From the IMG/VR virus record IMGVR_UViG_3300021964_000662, positions 1-21,356 of that record: a DNA stretch of 21,356 nt; one strand, written 5' to 3'. A model generated the notes under the pieces. The model ran no database searches and was not told where the DNA came from. It worked only from the letters and a program-made list of their open reading frames with translations. Below are positions 5,642 through 13,001 of this stretch, piece by piece. Position 1 is the stretch's first letter. Each line of letters opens with the position of its first letter. Source of the DNA: a virus. Position numbers and translations under genes: made by a program.

Positions 5642-5670
5642 ATTATCCTATATTATATGAAAAAGAAAAC
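5642..5670 (-). promoter_or_regulatory. T4-early-type promoter B
   Basis: On the - strand GTTTTC (5670-5665) and GATAAT (5647-5642) are 17 bases apart, the same spacing as promoter A. The two share ATATAGGATAATGG at the -10 and then (T/C)A(T/C)... ATCAAATGA with a GGAG ribosome site. The -10 contains the ATG that opens the longer reading frame of the gene behind it, which shows that the shorter start is the real one. Predicted transcription start is about 5635. Confidence 0.68.
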
Positions 5671-5696
5671 AGTTTTTTTGTAATTATTTGAATTTA

Positions 5697-5903
5697 TTAT
5701 TCTGAAGGATTTGAATCGGTTAGATGATAAAGCTCATCCAGGTTGTAGTAATGAATACCGTCCGAATCTTCGTACGATATGATGAGGGGTTCGTCGTCTA
5801 ACATAATACTGGAAAGAAGTTCTTGTAGCTCCCGAGCGAGTTTTTTTTCTTCTTCCAGCTCTTTTCTTTTTCTGAATTCGTTAATATTAGTTATATTTGA
5901 CAT
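5697..5903 (-). CDS. Unknown 68-aa acidic protein
   Basis: The N-terminal half is a charged helix (INEFRKRKELEEEKKLAREL) and the C-terminal half is acidic with aromatics (IISYEDSDGIHYYNLDELYH). The ATG at 5903 overlaps the last 17 bases of thyX in another frame, with a poor ribosome site, so translation probably depends on thyX. It is the last gene of the replication operon before promoter B; the 53 bases between its stop and the next gene's promoter show no obvious hairpin terminator. Function unknown. Confidence 0.65.
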   Translation of the reverse strand: MSNITNINEFRKRKELEEEKKLARELQELLSSIMLDDEPLIISYEDSDGIHYYNLDELYHLTDSNPSE

Positions 5904-6564
5904 ATTCTGCTATACCAGGAAATATTGCCGCAATAGCGCATGCACATTCTCTAGCAACCTCCATATGTTCTTTCTGAGTTCCGTTACCTGAACGTAGTTC
6001 AATATAATGAATCCACGATCTAATAGTTCCATTCATATACAAACGCGATGTTGTTAGACCTTCGGGTAACAAAGCACGTGCTTGTTCTTTTGCAATACCA
6101 AGCTTGATCGCTCTTTTGTATTCTCGTTCTGCCATCCACATAACACGACCTTGAATGCGATACCATTCACGTTCAAGCTCTTTGTCCTCAACTTCGATCG
6201 AGTTCTGTCGATTCTTTTCATCTTGCAGCCGAGCCTCACGCCGAACAAACATTTCATCAAACTCTTGGTCTGGATTTGCATATCGCTGAGAAAACTCTTG
6301 AAAGGAAAATGATCGATGACGTAGAATCTGTCGAGCAATGTCTCTTGTAGTCTCAATCTCTAAACAAGCACTGACCATCTCGAACGGGGACCAGTGTTTA
6401 TGCTTTGATAGATATCCAAGGAGTTTCTCATTCGTCTCCTTGTTGAGCTGGTTGGATGGGTTGGAGACACGGGCACAGAAGGCGACGAGATCTTGTATTG
6501 AGGAGTCGGCTTGTTCTCCCAATTCAGGATTTGGTTGCGAGTAAGATACAAGTTTAACATTCAT
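5887..6564 (-). CDS. thyX: Flavin-dependent thymidylate synthase ThyX
   Basis: ThyX methylates dUMP to dTMP using methylene-tetrahydrofolate as carbon donor and FADH2 as reductant. The family signature RHRxxSxxxxSxR is present exactly as RHRSFSFQEFSQR (residues 82-94), and the C-terminal substrate-binding region LTTSRLYMNGTIRSWIHYIE and LRSGNGTQKEHMEVA also matches. At 225 residues it is the usual length. The start is taken as ATG 6564, which overlaps the MazG-like stop (ATGA, 6561-6564) and gives the expected MNVKLVSY N-terminus; an ATG six codons earlier (6582) lacks a ribosome site. It sits with MazG-like and dUTPase-like genes, so the phage adjusts thymidine supply during replication. Confidence 0.95.
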   Translation of the reverse strand: MNVKLVSYSQPNPELGEQADSSIQDLVAFCARVSNPSNQLNKETNEKLLGYLSKHKHWSPFEMVSACLEIETTRDIARQILRHRSFSFQEFSQRYANPDQEFDEMFVRREARLQDEKNRQNSIEVEDKELEREWYRIQGRVMWMAEREYKRAIKLGIAKEQARALLPEGLTTSRLYMNGTIRSWIHYIELRSGNGTQKEHMEVARECACAIAAIFPGIAEYVKYN

Positions 6565-6806
6565 AGCTCCAGGTTGCTCCATTGTTTTAATTTGTGTCGT
6601 TTGGCTTTTGAGCCGTCCACAAGATCTGTGTATGTCAGCAATTGCTTTTCAATACAGATTTCCATCATACAGTAGAGATCCCCAAGTTCTTTTTTAAACA
6701 TTTCCGTTGATTGTTCACTAGGAAATCTTAGCATCTTTGAGCAGGCTTGAATAACCTCCCCACACTCTTCAGATGTAATCGTCATTAACTCTTCATGCTC
6801 TGTCAT
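6561..6806 (-). CDS. MazG-like NTP pyrophosphohydrolase (81 aa)
   Basis: The MazG/all-alpha NTP pyrophosphatase motif is visible: EECGEVIQACSK (EExxE, residues 13-17) and KKELGDLYCMM (ExxD, E40 and D43), which bind the Mg2+ needed to hydrolyse (d)NTPs to the monophosphate. At 81 aa it is a minimal single-domain version, as in many phages. Phage MazG proteins are proposed to cleanse dNTP pools or to alter ppGpp, but the substrate is not known here. The start is set at ATG 6806, overlapping the helicase stop (ATGA); a start three codons earlier (6815) is possible. The downstream gene thyX overlaps in the same way. Confidence 0.82.
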   Translation of the reverse strand: MTEHEELMTITSEECGEVIQACSKMLRFPSEQSTEMFKKELGDLYCMMEICIEKQLLTYTDLVDGSKAKRHKLKQWSNLEL

Positions 6807-8182
6807 AGCTTCCATCCATTAGTATCAGGTTTTTCATTATTACCAAAAGTGTTTAGTGGTTTGTCAGGAATCGGATCGTCATTCATAAGATCCTGCTCTT
6901 CCACATCATAAAGTCTCATTTTAGCTCTGTCGACTCCAATGAGAAATCGCTTAGCGATAGTGGGATCGTTATATCTGTTTTTAAGTTGCTTAACCATGAG
7001 CTGTCCAGCTTGTTCGAGTTCCTCAGTAGATATAAGCGCAAACATGAGGTCGGCAGTGGCAGGGAGACCAAACGATTCTGATGTGTCTTCAAGGCCAACA
7101 TCAGAGTTGGAATAACCGGACCTGGTCGTCTGGGTTGCCGATACAATAGGTACATCGAATTCCACAGCGAGTCCCCGAATCTCTTCTGCAATTGCTTTAA
7201 TGTAATTGTAGGAGTTGATTGCACCGCCCATTCCTTTCATCCGAGAACTAGAACAAATATTCAAATAGTCAATGAAGATGATATCCGGAATAAATTGTTT
7301 CTTGAGCTTAAGCTCATTAAGTAGACCGCGGAAATGACCAGCGTGCGCTTGGCCAGTGGGATACTCTTTAATAATCAACTTACCATTTGTCTTACGAGAG
7401 ATATCTGCAACCTTAGTAGTAAACATATCCTTTGACAGTTTATCCAACTGATCAATAGGCACATTCAATAAGTTCGCATCAATACGTTCTGCAATACGCT
7501 CTTCGGCCATTTCCATAGTTATATATAAAACATTGCTTTGTTGTGTTAGTGAAGCAGCAGCCATGTGACACATAAACAGAGACTTACCCACACCAGTCCC
7601 CGCAAGAGCGATATTAAGCGTTTTAGCCGGCAAACCTCCCTTTGTAATTCGGTTGAAGTATTCAAGGTCGAAAGGTAAGCGTTCTTCCTCAGTGTGATAA
7701 AATTCGTATCGTTGTTCTGCGTTTTCTGTATAGTCATGGCCTACATTATTATCAAATCCAACACCCAGAGCTTTACTCAATAAATCAGGTAAAGCACCCT
7801 TTGTTAATGACTCATGTTTACCATCAATAATAGAAATAGATTCCATAATTGCGTTGTGGATCGCACGATCCTGACACCACTTCTCAGTAGTATCACTGAG
7901 CCAATCTTCGTCTACCTTTTCGTTTGAGAATAGATGTGGTAAGATCTCAGATGACATTCTGTACTGTTCATCCGTCAGCCTGTCTGACTGATCAATCTCA
8001 ATCTGAAAAGATTCGGCGGTAGGAAGTTTGTTATACTTAGCCACAAACTTTCCGGCCTCCTTAAAGAGGATCCGATATATTCCCTCAAAGTAATCAGGCT
8101 TGATAAAAGGTAAAACCTTTCTCATGAATTTCTCATCAGTCAAAAGGTTTCGTAGAATAGTCTGTTCTAGGTTTGCATTCAT
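6803..8182 (-). CDS. 41: Replicative DNA helicase, DnaB family (T4 gp41-like)
   Basis: A hexameric 5'-3' replicative helicase that unwinds the fork and carries the primase. The N-terminal helical domain (to about residue 150) is followed by a RecA-type ATPase core: Walker A AGTGVGKS (194-201), ITMEMAEERIAERI, Walker B IIFIDYLNI (301-309), and the DnaB-type SATQTTRSGYSNSDVGLEDT and SFGLPATADLMFAL segments. At 459 aa it is close to T4 gp41 (475). The ATG 8182 overlaps the preceding stop (ATGA). It lies two genes downstream of uvsX, the same association as uvsX and 41 in T4. The usual partner primase (gp61 type) is not in the window, but an unrelated primase-like gene is (16622-17560). Confidence 0.93.
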   Translation of the reverse strand: MNANLEQTILRNLLTDEKFMRKVLPFIKPDYFEGIYRILFKEAGKFVAKYNKLPTAESFQIEIDQSDRLTDEQYRMSSEILPHLFSNEKVDEDWLSDTTEKWCQDRAIHNAIMESISIIDGKHESLTKGALPDLLSKALGVGFDNNVGHDYTENAEQRYEFYHTEEERLPFDLEYFNRITKGGLPAKTLNIALAGTGVGKSLFMCHMAAASLTQQSNVLYITMEMAEERIAERIDANLLNVPIDQLDKLSKDMFTTKVADISRKTNGKLIIKEYPTGQAHAGHFRGLLNELKLKKQFIPDIIFIDYLNICSSSRMKGMGGAINSYNYIKAIAEEIRGLAVEFDVPIVSATQTTRSGYSNSDVGLEDTSESFGLPATADLMFALISTEELEQAGQLMVKQLKNRYNDPTIAKRFLIGVDRAKMRLYDVEEQDLMNDDPIPDKPLNTFGNNEKPDTNGWKL

Positions 8183-8472
8183 ACTTGTTCTTTAAAGTCC
8201 ACACTTCCATCCTCTACACCCTGCAGCAACAGGGCATATAGAACATTTGTCACATGCTGTAGGAAGTCTTGATCCTCTTTCTGTAAATCTGGATCGGGTG
8301 ATGAGATAATCTCAAAGTTATATCTCAGACACCCTTCCTTCCCATCCAATCTTATAGTGTCATATTGTACTACAGTTTCAATAAAAGGTCCAGAGAGGAT
8401 TCTCACAGCCCATTGATCATCCTGTTCAGGAACAAGTTCATAATCCTCATTCTCCTTCAACGGTTCTGTCAT
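8179..8472 (-). CDS. Unknown 97-aa protein between uvsX and the helicase
   Basis: An acidic protein (MTEPLKENEDYELVPEQDDQ, RILSGPFIETVVQYDTIRLD, SSPDPDLQKEDQDFLQHVTN) without a recognised domain. The start is ATG 8472, behind a perfect AACGGAGG with six bases spacing; the TTG one codon earlier is not needed. The ribosome site lies inside the last codons of uvsX, and the stop overlaps the helicase start. Conserved small ORFs at this place occur in T4-like marine phages. Sandwiched between uvsX and the helicase gene, it may take part in replication or recombination (inference). Confidence 0.78.
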   Translation of the reverse strand: MTEPLKENEDYELVPEQDDQWAVRILSGPFIETVVQYDTIRLDGKEGCLRYNFEIISSPDPDLQKEDQDFLQHVTNVLYALLLQGVEDGSVDFKEQV

Positions 8473-9490
8473 CAATAGCCTCCGTTACGATTGAGAATCG
8501 TTTTTTGATGTATTCTTTGAAATCTGTTCCTGCCAATATGGGTTGCCAGAACTCAGCAGTGAGCGTATCCCGTTCTCGCGACTTTGGATCCATAAGCTCG
8601 CCAGAGCTCCGGTCGACACGACAATACCAACCGTTAGAAGGCTTAGCAACGTAGCCGCCGTCCAAAGCAACATCAAGCAAACCGCTCCAACGCTGAACAC
8701 CACCTTCCCAACTGACTGAAATAGGAATTCTTGACTTTTCTTTAACAAACCTTGATTTCTCCACATTGATCACAAAGTGATAACCCTTGATCTCTGTTCC
8801 TTGCTTATCTTGCTGACGACCAATGATCCAGATATTATCTGCTGAATAGTAGACACCAGTACCACCCGACACAATGTCTTTAGGGAACAGTCCTTGTTCC
8901 TTGTATGTATGATTGATAGCCACACATGGAATATCCTTCATAGTCAAATACGGAGTAGTCATCCGGAACAATGACTTCAACTGCTTGGCGCGAGACATGT
9001 CTGCTACTGATTTTTCGTTCATCGTATCCTCGAGTTCTTTCTTGGATGCAATGTTACCAATTGAGTCAATGATGATGATTACTTTATCGCCCTTCTCGAT
9101 ATTCTCGAGTTGGTTAATCAAGTCAAACTTCAGTTCTTCAATATTCATTACAGGTGTGTGAAGTACGCGACCAGTATCAATACCAAATGTCTTAAAGTAT
9201 TCCTGAGGGGAACCAAACTCTGAGTCATAGAAAAGTAGGACACTATCCGGATACTGATCCAGATAGGCTGATGCCATCATCAGAGCAAAAGAAGTTTTAA
9301 AGTGTTTCGAAGGACCTGCTAGAACAGTCAACCCAGGACTAAGGCCACCATCAACATCACCTGATAGGGCAACGTTGATCATTGGTACTTTGGTTGGTAT
9401 CATATCCTTACTTGTAAAGAATTTAGATTCAGAAAGAATTGATGTCTCTTTGACCTTCGAATTCTTTTTCAGTTTATCCATTATTGACAT
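8447..9490 (-). CDS. uvsX: UvsX-like RecA-family recombinase
   Basis: UvsX forms ATP-dependent filaments on ssDNA and drives strand exchange in recombination-dependent replication. The Walker A loop is of the unusual UvsX type, AGPSKHFKTS (residues 58-67), rather than the RecA GxxxxGKT. Walker B is KVIIIIDSIGNI with D142; other landmarks are VLLFYDSEFGSP, PCVAINHTYKEQG and a glycine-rich DIVSGGTGVYYSADNIWIIG (DNA-binding loop region). At 347 aa it is near the T4 protein (391) but shorter at the C-terminus. The start ATG 9490 overlaps the preceding stop (TAATG) and has AGAGGG seven bases upstream; Met4 is a possible alternative. The helicase follows after one small gene. Confidence 0.94.
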   Translation of the reverse strand: MSIMDKLKKNSKVKETSILSESKFFTSKDMIPTKVPMINVALSGDVDGGLSPGLTVLAGPSKHFKTSFALMMASAYLDQYPDSVLLFYDSEFGSPQEYFKTFGIDTGRVLHTPVMNIEELKFDLINQLENIEKGDKVIIIIDSIGNIASKKELEDTMNEKSVADMSRAKQLKSLFRMTTPYLTMKDIPCVAINHTYKEQGLFPKDIVSGGTGVYYSADNIWIIGRQQDKQGTEIKGYHFVINVEKSRFVKEKSRIPISVSWEGGVQRWSGLLDVALDGGYVAKPSNGWYCRVDRSSGELMDPKSRERDTLTAEFWQPILAGTDFKEYIKKRFSIVTEAIDDRTVEGE

Positions 9491-9663
9491 TATTGAACCC
9501 TCTGGATGACAACACGATCAGTATCTGCTATTTCACCCCGTTCAATCTTTGCATCAAGAACTTTTTTCGAGTAAACTTTGTAATGACTTCCGTTTTCTCT
9601 CATTACACAATATACAGTGTTTGCTGTTAGTGGGACATCTCGCTTATCCGTATTTTTCGTCAT
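9490..9663 (-). CDS. Unknown 57-aa protein
   Basis: The start chosen is ATG 9663, with AAAGGA seven bases upstream and a 20-base overlap with the previous gene. A longer reading to 9735 would overlap that gene by 92 bases and is unlikely. The protein is basic and strand-rich (VPLTANTVYCVMRENGSHYK, SKKVLDAKIERGEI). It ends in TAATG, coupled to uvsX. Family not recognised. Confidence 0.7.
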   Translation of the reverse strand: MTKNTDKRDVPLTANTVYCVMRENGSHYKVYSKKVLDAKIERGEIADTDRVVIQRVQ

Positions 9664-10141
9664 GCTTTTTTCCTTTGCCGTAATCACCATCATACTTATG
9701 GAGAGCTTCTGCTGTAAATGAAAGATATTGTCCAATACGAGTTCCCGATTGAATTCTCATCGGTCCAATGTGCACATGCATTACTCCAGCCATGACCCCC
9801 TGATACCCACTATCATATAATCCAGAAGTAAGGAATACACCATTACGGTTCAGAGTGCTGCGCGTAATAACAAAACCAGCCTCTCCTTCGGCTACTTCAA
9901 TTTCGTTCTCCATGATTACTTCATAATGTCCCGGCTCAAGGTTGTAGTAACCTTCTTCATCAGGTTGAATCTCTTTAGAGCCTCTGTGTAACTTCTGCTT
10001 CTCGTCAATGATGAACCAATTCTCTAAAATTCTAAATACTTTTCCTAACCGAAGGTCGACAGCATTTGGCTGGACATCCTCTTCTTGTACATTGGTCAAC
10101 ATTGAACTATTGGTATCACTACCAATATTAATCATTGTCAT
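9644..10141 (-). CDS. dUTPase / dCTP-deaminase-family protein
   Basis: The trimeric dUTPase/Dcd fold is recognisable from VQPNAVDLRLG (23-33), TRSTLNRNGVFL (93-104), GLYDSGYQG (107-115) and RIGQYLSF near the C-terminus. The family yields dUMP from dUTP or deaminates dCTP, both feeding thymidylate synthesis. GxxDxxYxG matches dUTPase motif 3, with D110 and Y113 as the expected catalytic Asp and its neighbour. The glutamate that Dcd enzymes need for deamination (in the LE segment after DPGxxG) is Val/Met here (QGVMAGVMHV), so dUTPase activity is the better prediction. The start is set at ATG 10141, with GAGGA about nine bases upstream; 10156 and 10135 are alternatives. It overlaps both neighbours. 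Confidence 0.78.
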   Translation of the reverse strand: MTMINIGSDTNSSMLTNVQEEDVQPNAVDLRLGKVFRILENWFIIDEKQKLHRGSKEIQPDEEGYYNLEPGHYEVIMENEIEVAEGEAGFVITRSTLNRNGVFLTSGLYDSGYQGVMAGVMHVHIGPMRIQSGTRIGQYLSFTAEALHKYDGDYGKGKKHDEKYG

Positions 10142-10415
10142 TATTGCTATCCTCATTTTGAAGTTCGTTCAACAAAAAGATCGAGTAGTGAATAATCTTC
10201 ATTACATCTTTAGGATTGTATCCCTCTTTCTTTCCAAAGCGCTTTGCGTACTTGATAATATTCGACATACAAGCCTCTTTCATAATACCCATGTCGTCCC
10301 AGTCGTCAGTTACCTGGTGACCAGACTTGCCACTGTAGTGTGCATTGTATGTTGAGTCAACGTACTGCTGAATCGCTTTGATGATCTTATCTTCATTACG
10401 CTTGTATTCAATCAT
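10128..10415 (-). CDS. DUF3310-like small phage protein (95 aa)
   Basis: Residues 49-82 carry the pattern of the DUF3310 phage family: ACMSNIIKYAKRFGKKEG (N-x-x-K-Y-x-x-R-x-x-x-K) and then PKDVMKIIHYSIFLLNE, two amphipathic helices. Members are small proteins encoded near phage replication genes and are sometimes annotated as nucleotide kinases without evidence. The family's usual N-terminal HYxxG element is weak here (GHQVTDDWDD). The gene starts at ATG 10415 overlapping the upstream stop (ATGA), and its Asn/Asp-rich tail overlaps the dUTPase-like gene. Assignment is by motif only. Confidence 0.6.
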   Translation of the reverse strand: MIEYKRNEDKIIKAIQQYVDSTYNAHYSGKSGHQVTDDWDDMGIMKEACMSNIIKYAKRFGKKEGYNPKDVMKIIHYSIFLLNELQNEDSNNDND

Positions 10416-10834
10416 TCACTAACCTCTTCTACTTCTAAAGGTCCATATATCCACGTCTCAGTATCGTGGTGATCCCAGCCAGCATTCTCAAGTCCTGCCC
10501 AGCCATCTTCTTCCCACAACTCGAGAACCTCATACATTATACTCGTTTCCTGGTCTTCAGTCAACTTCTGGTTTGGAGACCAGGCCTCGGTGACATCAAA
10601 TGAAAAACTATCAGAGGATTCCATGTCTTCGATATCAAATTCCTGAACACAGAATCCATTCTCGTTCAAAGCATAGACTGCTTCAAACTCGACGTCCTCA
10701 TCCATGCCAAGTGTATACGTAGCAAAACGCCAACCTGTCTCGAAGTTGACGTATATGTTCTTTTCCTCATTGTACCAAGTTTCTGTCTCTATGACATTCT
10801 TCTTAATCTCATTCGTCACTCTGATCAGTTTCAT
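10412..10834 (-). CDS. Unknown 140-aa acidic protein
   Basis: A strongly acidic protein (FDIEDMESSDSFSFDVTEAW, EDQETSIMYEVLELWEEDGW, DHHDTETWIYGPLEVEEVSE) with many Trp, Glu and Asp residues. Such composition is seen in phage DNA mimics and in host-protein inhibitors, but no specific similarity is claimed. The start is taken as ATG 10834; a GTG four codons earlier (10846) is open but would overlap the upstream gene further. The stop overlaps the next start (ATGA). Confidence 0.7.
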   Translation of the reverse strand: MKLIRVTNEIKKNVIETETWYNEEKNIYVNFETGWRFATYTLGMDEDVEFEAVYALNENGFCVQEFDIEDMESSDSFSFDVTEAWSPNQKLTEDQETSIMYEVLELWEEDGWAGLENAGWDHHDTETWIYGPLEVEEVSE

Positions 10835-11081
10835 TTTCTTGCTCACGTTCCCATATCAAATTTTCCACATGCACGATCACATTAGAGAAACCCATCTGAA
10901 GAGGATGGTTATCATTAAGTTCTTCATTTCTAAAATGATCAAGCTCAGCTAACTGCTCGTCAGTCAGTTCCTCAACAGACTCTATACCATAATATTCTGT
11001 AACATATTCTTCAACACATTCAGTCATCTCTCGTTCTACCCAGTCGAGAATCTTGTGTGTTCTGTGCCATTCAAAAGCCAT
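10809..11081 (-). CDS. Unknown 90-aa acidic helical protein
   Basis: The protein is acidic and helical (HKILDWVEREMTECVEEYVT, SVEELTDEQLAELDHFRNEE) with a terminal acidic tail. ATG 11081 overlaps the stop of the transglycosylase-like gene (TAATG), and GGGAG precedes it by eight bases. It follows directly on the deazaguanine block, which makes a partner role possible, but nothing in the sequence shows one. No family recognised. Confidence 0.7.
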   Translation of the reverse strand: MAFEWHRTHKILDWVEREMTECVEEYVTEYYGIESVEELTDEQLAELDHFRNEELNDNHPLQMGFSNVIVHVENLIWEREQENETDQSDE

Positions 11082-11947
11082 TACTCTGCTCCCACTAGCT
11101 TGTCAATAAAGTCTATATTATACACTACTGAGTTCAATTGGTCAATACCAACAGCATCTTTCCATGGAGGTCCAAGACTAGCAGGGAAATCAAATTCAAC
11201 TTCTTTCTCAAACTTACCATTGACAAGACCAGTAGGAGAGTTATCAAAACGAACATTATTCAGTCCAGCCCACACTGCAGCAGACGAATCCCAGGTAGCA
11301 ATGTATTTGTGCCATGGTTCAAGCAATGAGATCTCGTTCGGACCATCAACCATACCCAGGCAATGGAAGATCCCATAATAATCGTTATGATTGTTGAAAT
11401 ACCCTCGTTGTGTTAATAACTCAAGGATACGATAGCGAGACATGTACCGCTGAAGCTTGTTATCTTTCTCTACACCAAATGCATTAGGACATCCAAGGAT
11501 AGAAAGACCAATACGATCCACATAATTACGACCATCATCTAAAGCCCATTCCATACAGTACAGATAATCTTCAAGATCACCTACCTCAGATTGAGGAACG
11601 AAGAATGTATCGTATCCTTCTCTATGATAGATCGGAGCTGTTTCTTCTGCAGCTGCAATCGTCCTAGACGAATGTTCACCAGGATAGTCGGACATGACAA
11701 TCATATCTGCTCTACAGGCTTCAGCCATTGGAAGAAGGTCATCAGTGGAGTACATTGGACGACCCTGCTTATACATCTCGAAAGCAGAGTTATCCATAAT
11801 CTTCTGCTTACCATCATCCAGGTTAGCATAGAAGTCTCGATAGACAGGATCCTGCTCAACAAGGTGAGCCAGGATTAGATGTGCACCATTGGTACGAGTG
11901 AAAGCACCGAGAAACGCAGTCGGTGCAATATGACAAAAGTTAACCAT
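11081..11947 (-). CDS. dpdA: DpdA/Tgt-like DNA guanine transglycosylase (putative)
   Basis: The order of motifs fits the tRNA-guanine transglycosylase TIM-barrel family: IMDNSAFEMY (50-59, equivalent to the DSGGFQ segment), ADMIVMSDYPGE (80-91, equivalent to the DECTP segment), a conserved middle part (EDYLYCMEWAL, YVDRIGLSILG), HCLGMVDGPNEI (195-206, equivalent to HxLGxGxPxxI) and TWDSSAAVW (218-226), where D220 would be the catalytic nucleophile. The C-terminal CxCxxC zinc site of tRNA Tgt is missing. Phage DpdA proteins exchange guanine for a 7-deazaguanine in DNA. The operon partners FolE, QueD-like and QueE make the same base pathway, which supports the DNA rather than tRNA assignment. 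The start ATG 11947 has AAGGA upstream. Similarity is by eye, so the sub-family is not resolved. Confidence 0.72.
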   Translation of the reverse strand: MVNFCHIAPTAFLGAFTRTNGAHLILAHLVEQDPVYRDFYANLDDGKQKIMDNSAFEMYKQGRPMYSTDDLLPMAEACRADMIVMSDYPGEHSSRTIAAAEETAPIYHREGYDTFFVPQSEVGDLEDYLYCMEWALDDGRNYVDRIGLSILGCPNAFGVEKDNKLQRYMSRYRILELLTQRGYFNNHNDYYGIFHCLGMVDGPNEISLLEPWHKYIATWDSSAAVWAGLNNVRFDNSPTGLVNGKFEKEVEFDFPASLGPPWKDAVGIDQLNSVVYNIDFIDKLVGAE

Positions 11948-11956
11948 AATAAATCC

Positions 11957-12301
11957 TTATTCAAATGTTAGACGGCAGCCGTTCTCACCATCCTCCGATA
12001 CTTCAATAGCAATTGTACGATCCGGATAATTCTCTCGAACATATCCGGCCAGCTCACGAGCCATCATTTCACAGCTCTTGTAATCGAGTTGCATTGTGCC
12101 ACCATCATACAGAGCCTCAAGCTCACGTTTAAATAAAATAAACTCAACATCCCGATCATCGTGCATCACCTCGAGCTCTACTCGGAAGTGAAAGATATGA
12201 CGATGAGGATGTCTGAGAAACTCTACACCTTCTGGTGCATCAGGATACTTGTGGATACCTTCCTTACGGAACGTAACCCAAATAAAATCTTTACTTTGCA
12301 T
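11957..12301 (-). CDS. Possible T-fold (QueD/PTPS-like) protein next to dpdA
   Basis: A 114-aa protein with HPHRHIFHFRVELEVMHDDR (31-50) followed by DVEFILFKREL, YKSCEMMARELAGYVRE (74-90) and IAIEVSEDGENGCRLTF. The order (a histidine cluster on a strand, a DF-type segment before a helix, a helix with a PTxEN-like start, a final strand with a Glu) resembles the 6-pyruvoyltetrahydropterin synthase/QueD fold, but the canonical HGH and Cys are not conserved. The position directly before dpdA and two overlaps fit a pathway role. It could equally be a conserved T4-like phage protein of unknown function. The gene starts at ATG 12301 and ends 9 bases before dpdA. Confidence 0.5.
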   Translation of the reverse strand: MQSKDFIWVTFRKEGIHKYPDAPEGVEFLRHPHRHIFHFRVELEVMHDDRDVEFILFKRELEALYDGGTMQLDYKSCEMMARELAGYVRENYPDRTIAIEVSEDGENGCRLTFE

Positions 12302-12743
12302 TCTCTAACCTTTCCTTCAGTGGTTGAAATTTTTCATGAAATGGTTTATTATCTCTTAAATTATAGATATTAGCAACCACCCAATTGCGCTGCTTCTTAC
12401 TCAGCAATCTAAGCTCTGTAATACCACTACATGTATCATACTTGTTATTATCCTCACATCCAAGATACTTTTCAACCCATACTTTCGTATAACCAGTAGC
12501 TGGGAACAGATCATTTAAAAAGAATTGTTCAATAATATTGACTTGTGTTTGCGATAAATTAGGCCACGAGAATGCTGTTTTTCCATCCCAGTCCTCATAG
12601 TTCTTTTCATATCCATCATCAACTTCGGGATTGAATCTATCATCAGCATTTGAGTGATGCGTTTGGCCAAACTTAACCCAACATTTTGATTCATCGGGGA
12701 TTGAATACACTTTATTAACCATATCTCTCATATAGAATTTCAT
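12291..12743 (-). CDS. Unknown 150-aa protein, faintly GIY-YIG/T5orf172-like
   Basis: The N-terminal third has NKVYSIPDESKCWVKFGQTH (10-29) with an arginine at 36, and IIEQFFLNDLF near residue 72. A VY..., K-x-G-x-T, Arg and later Glu series is reminiscent of GIY-YIG-type (T5orf172) DNA-binding or nuclease domains, but the match is weak and some landmarks are missing. The C-terminal half (CSGITELRLLSKKQRNWVVA) shows no domain. The ATG 12743 overlaps the stop of the next gene upstream (TAATG). Function should be treated as unknown. Confidence 0.65.
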   Translation of the reverse strand: MKFYMRDMVNKVYSIPDESKCWVKFGQTHHSNADDRFNPEVDDGYEKNYEDWDGKTAFSWPNLSQTQVNIIEQFFLNDLFPATGYTKVWVEKYLGCEDNNKYDTCSGITELRLLSKKQRNWVVANIYNLRDNKPFHEKFQPLKERLENAK

Positions 12744-12991
12744 TAGATCACCTTCTCATTCAAACAGACATTCTTAATAAACACCATATATTGCTCACGA
12801 CCCCAACGTTCGAGATATTCTTTCTTACCAATTCCCATCTCTACAGTTGACTTAATGGATCGAATCTTCGCTCGATGATTGTCTTGTTTACCACGCACAT
12901 ACTGATCTATCATATTATCACAGAAAGTGTACAACTCGTCAAGGGTCTCTATCAAATTTGCTTCTGTAATCAAGTGCTCAAGATTTTTCAT
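12743..12991 (-). CDS. Unknown 82-aa helical protein
   Basis: A helical, moderately basic protein (MKNLEHLITEANLIETLDEL, MIDQYVRGKQDNHRAKIRSI, KEYLERWGREQYMVFIKNVC). ATG 12991 lies ten bases after the preceding stop with only a weak ribosome site (GAGAAA). The stop overlaps the next start (TAATG). No family recognised, but it is co-transcribed with the deazaguanine block. Confidence 0.68.
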   Translation of the reverse strand: MKNLEHLITEANLIETLDELYTFCDNMIDQYVRGKQDNHRAKIRSIKSTVEMGIGKKEYLERWGREQYMVFIKNVCLNEKVI

Positions 12992-13001
12992 AATATATTT
13001 C

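Noticed and set aside
5614-5643. Longer start of the ArdC-N-like gene at 5643
   Set aside because: This ATG is part of the -10 of promoter B, so it would not be in the mRNA; the AAGGAG site points to 5613.
6916-7224. Open frame of 102 codons inside the helicase gene
   Set aside because: It lies fully within the DnaB-type helicase in another frame, and its composition is not protein-like.
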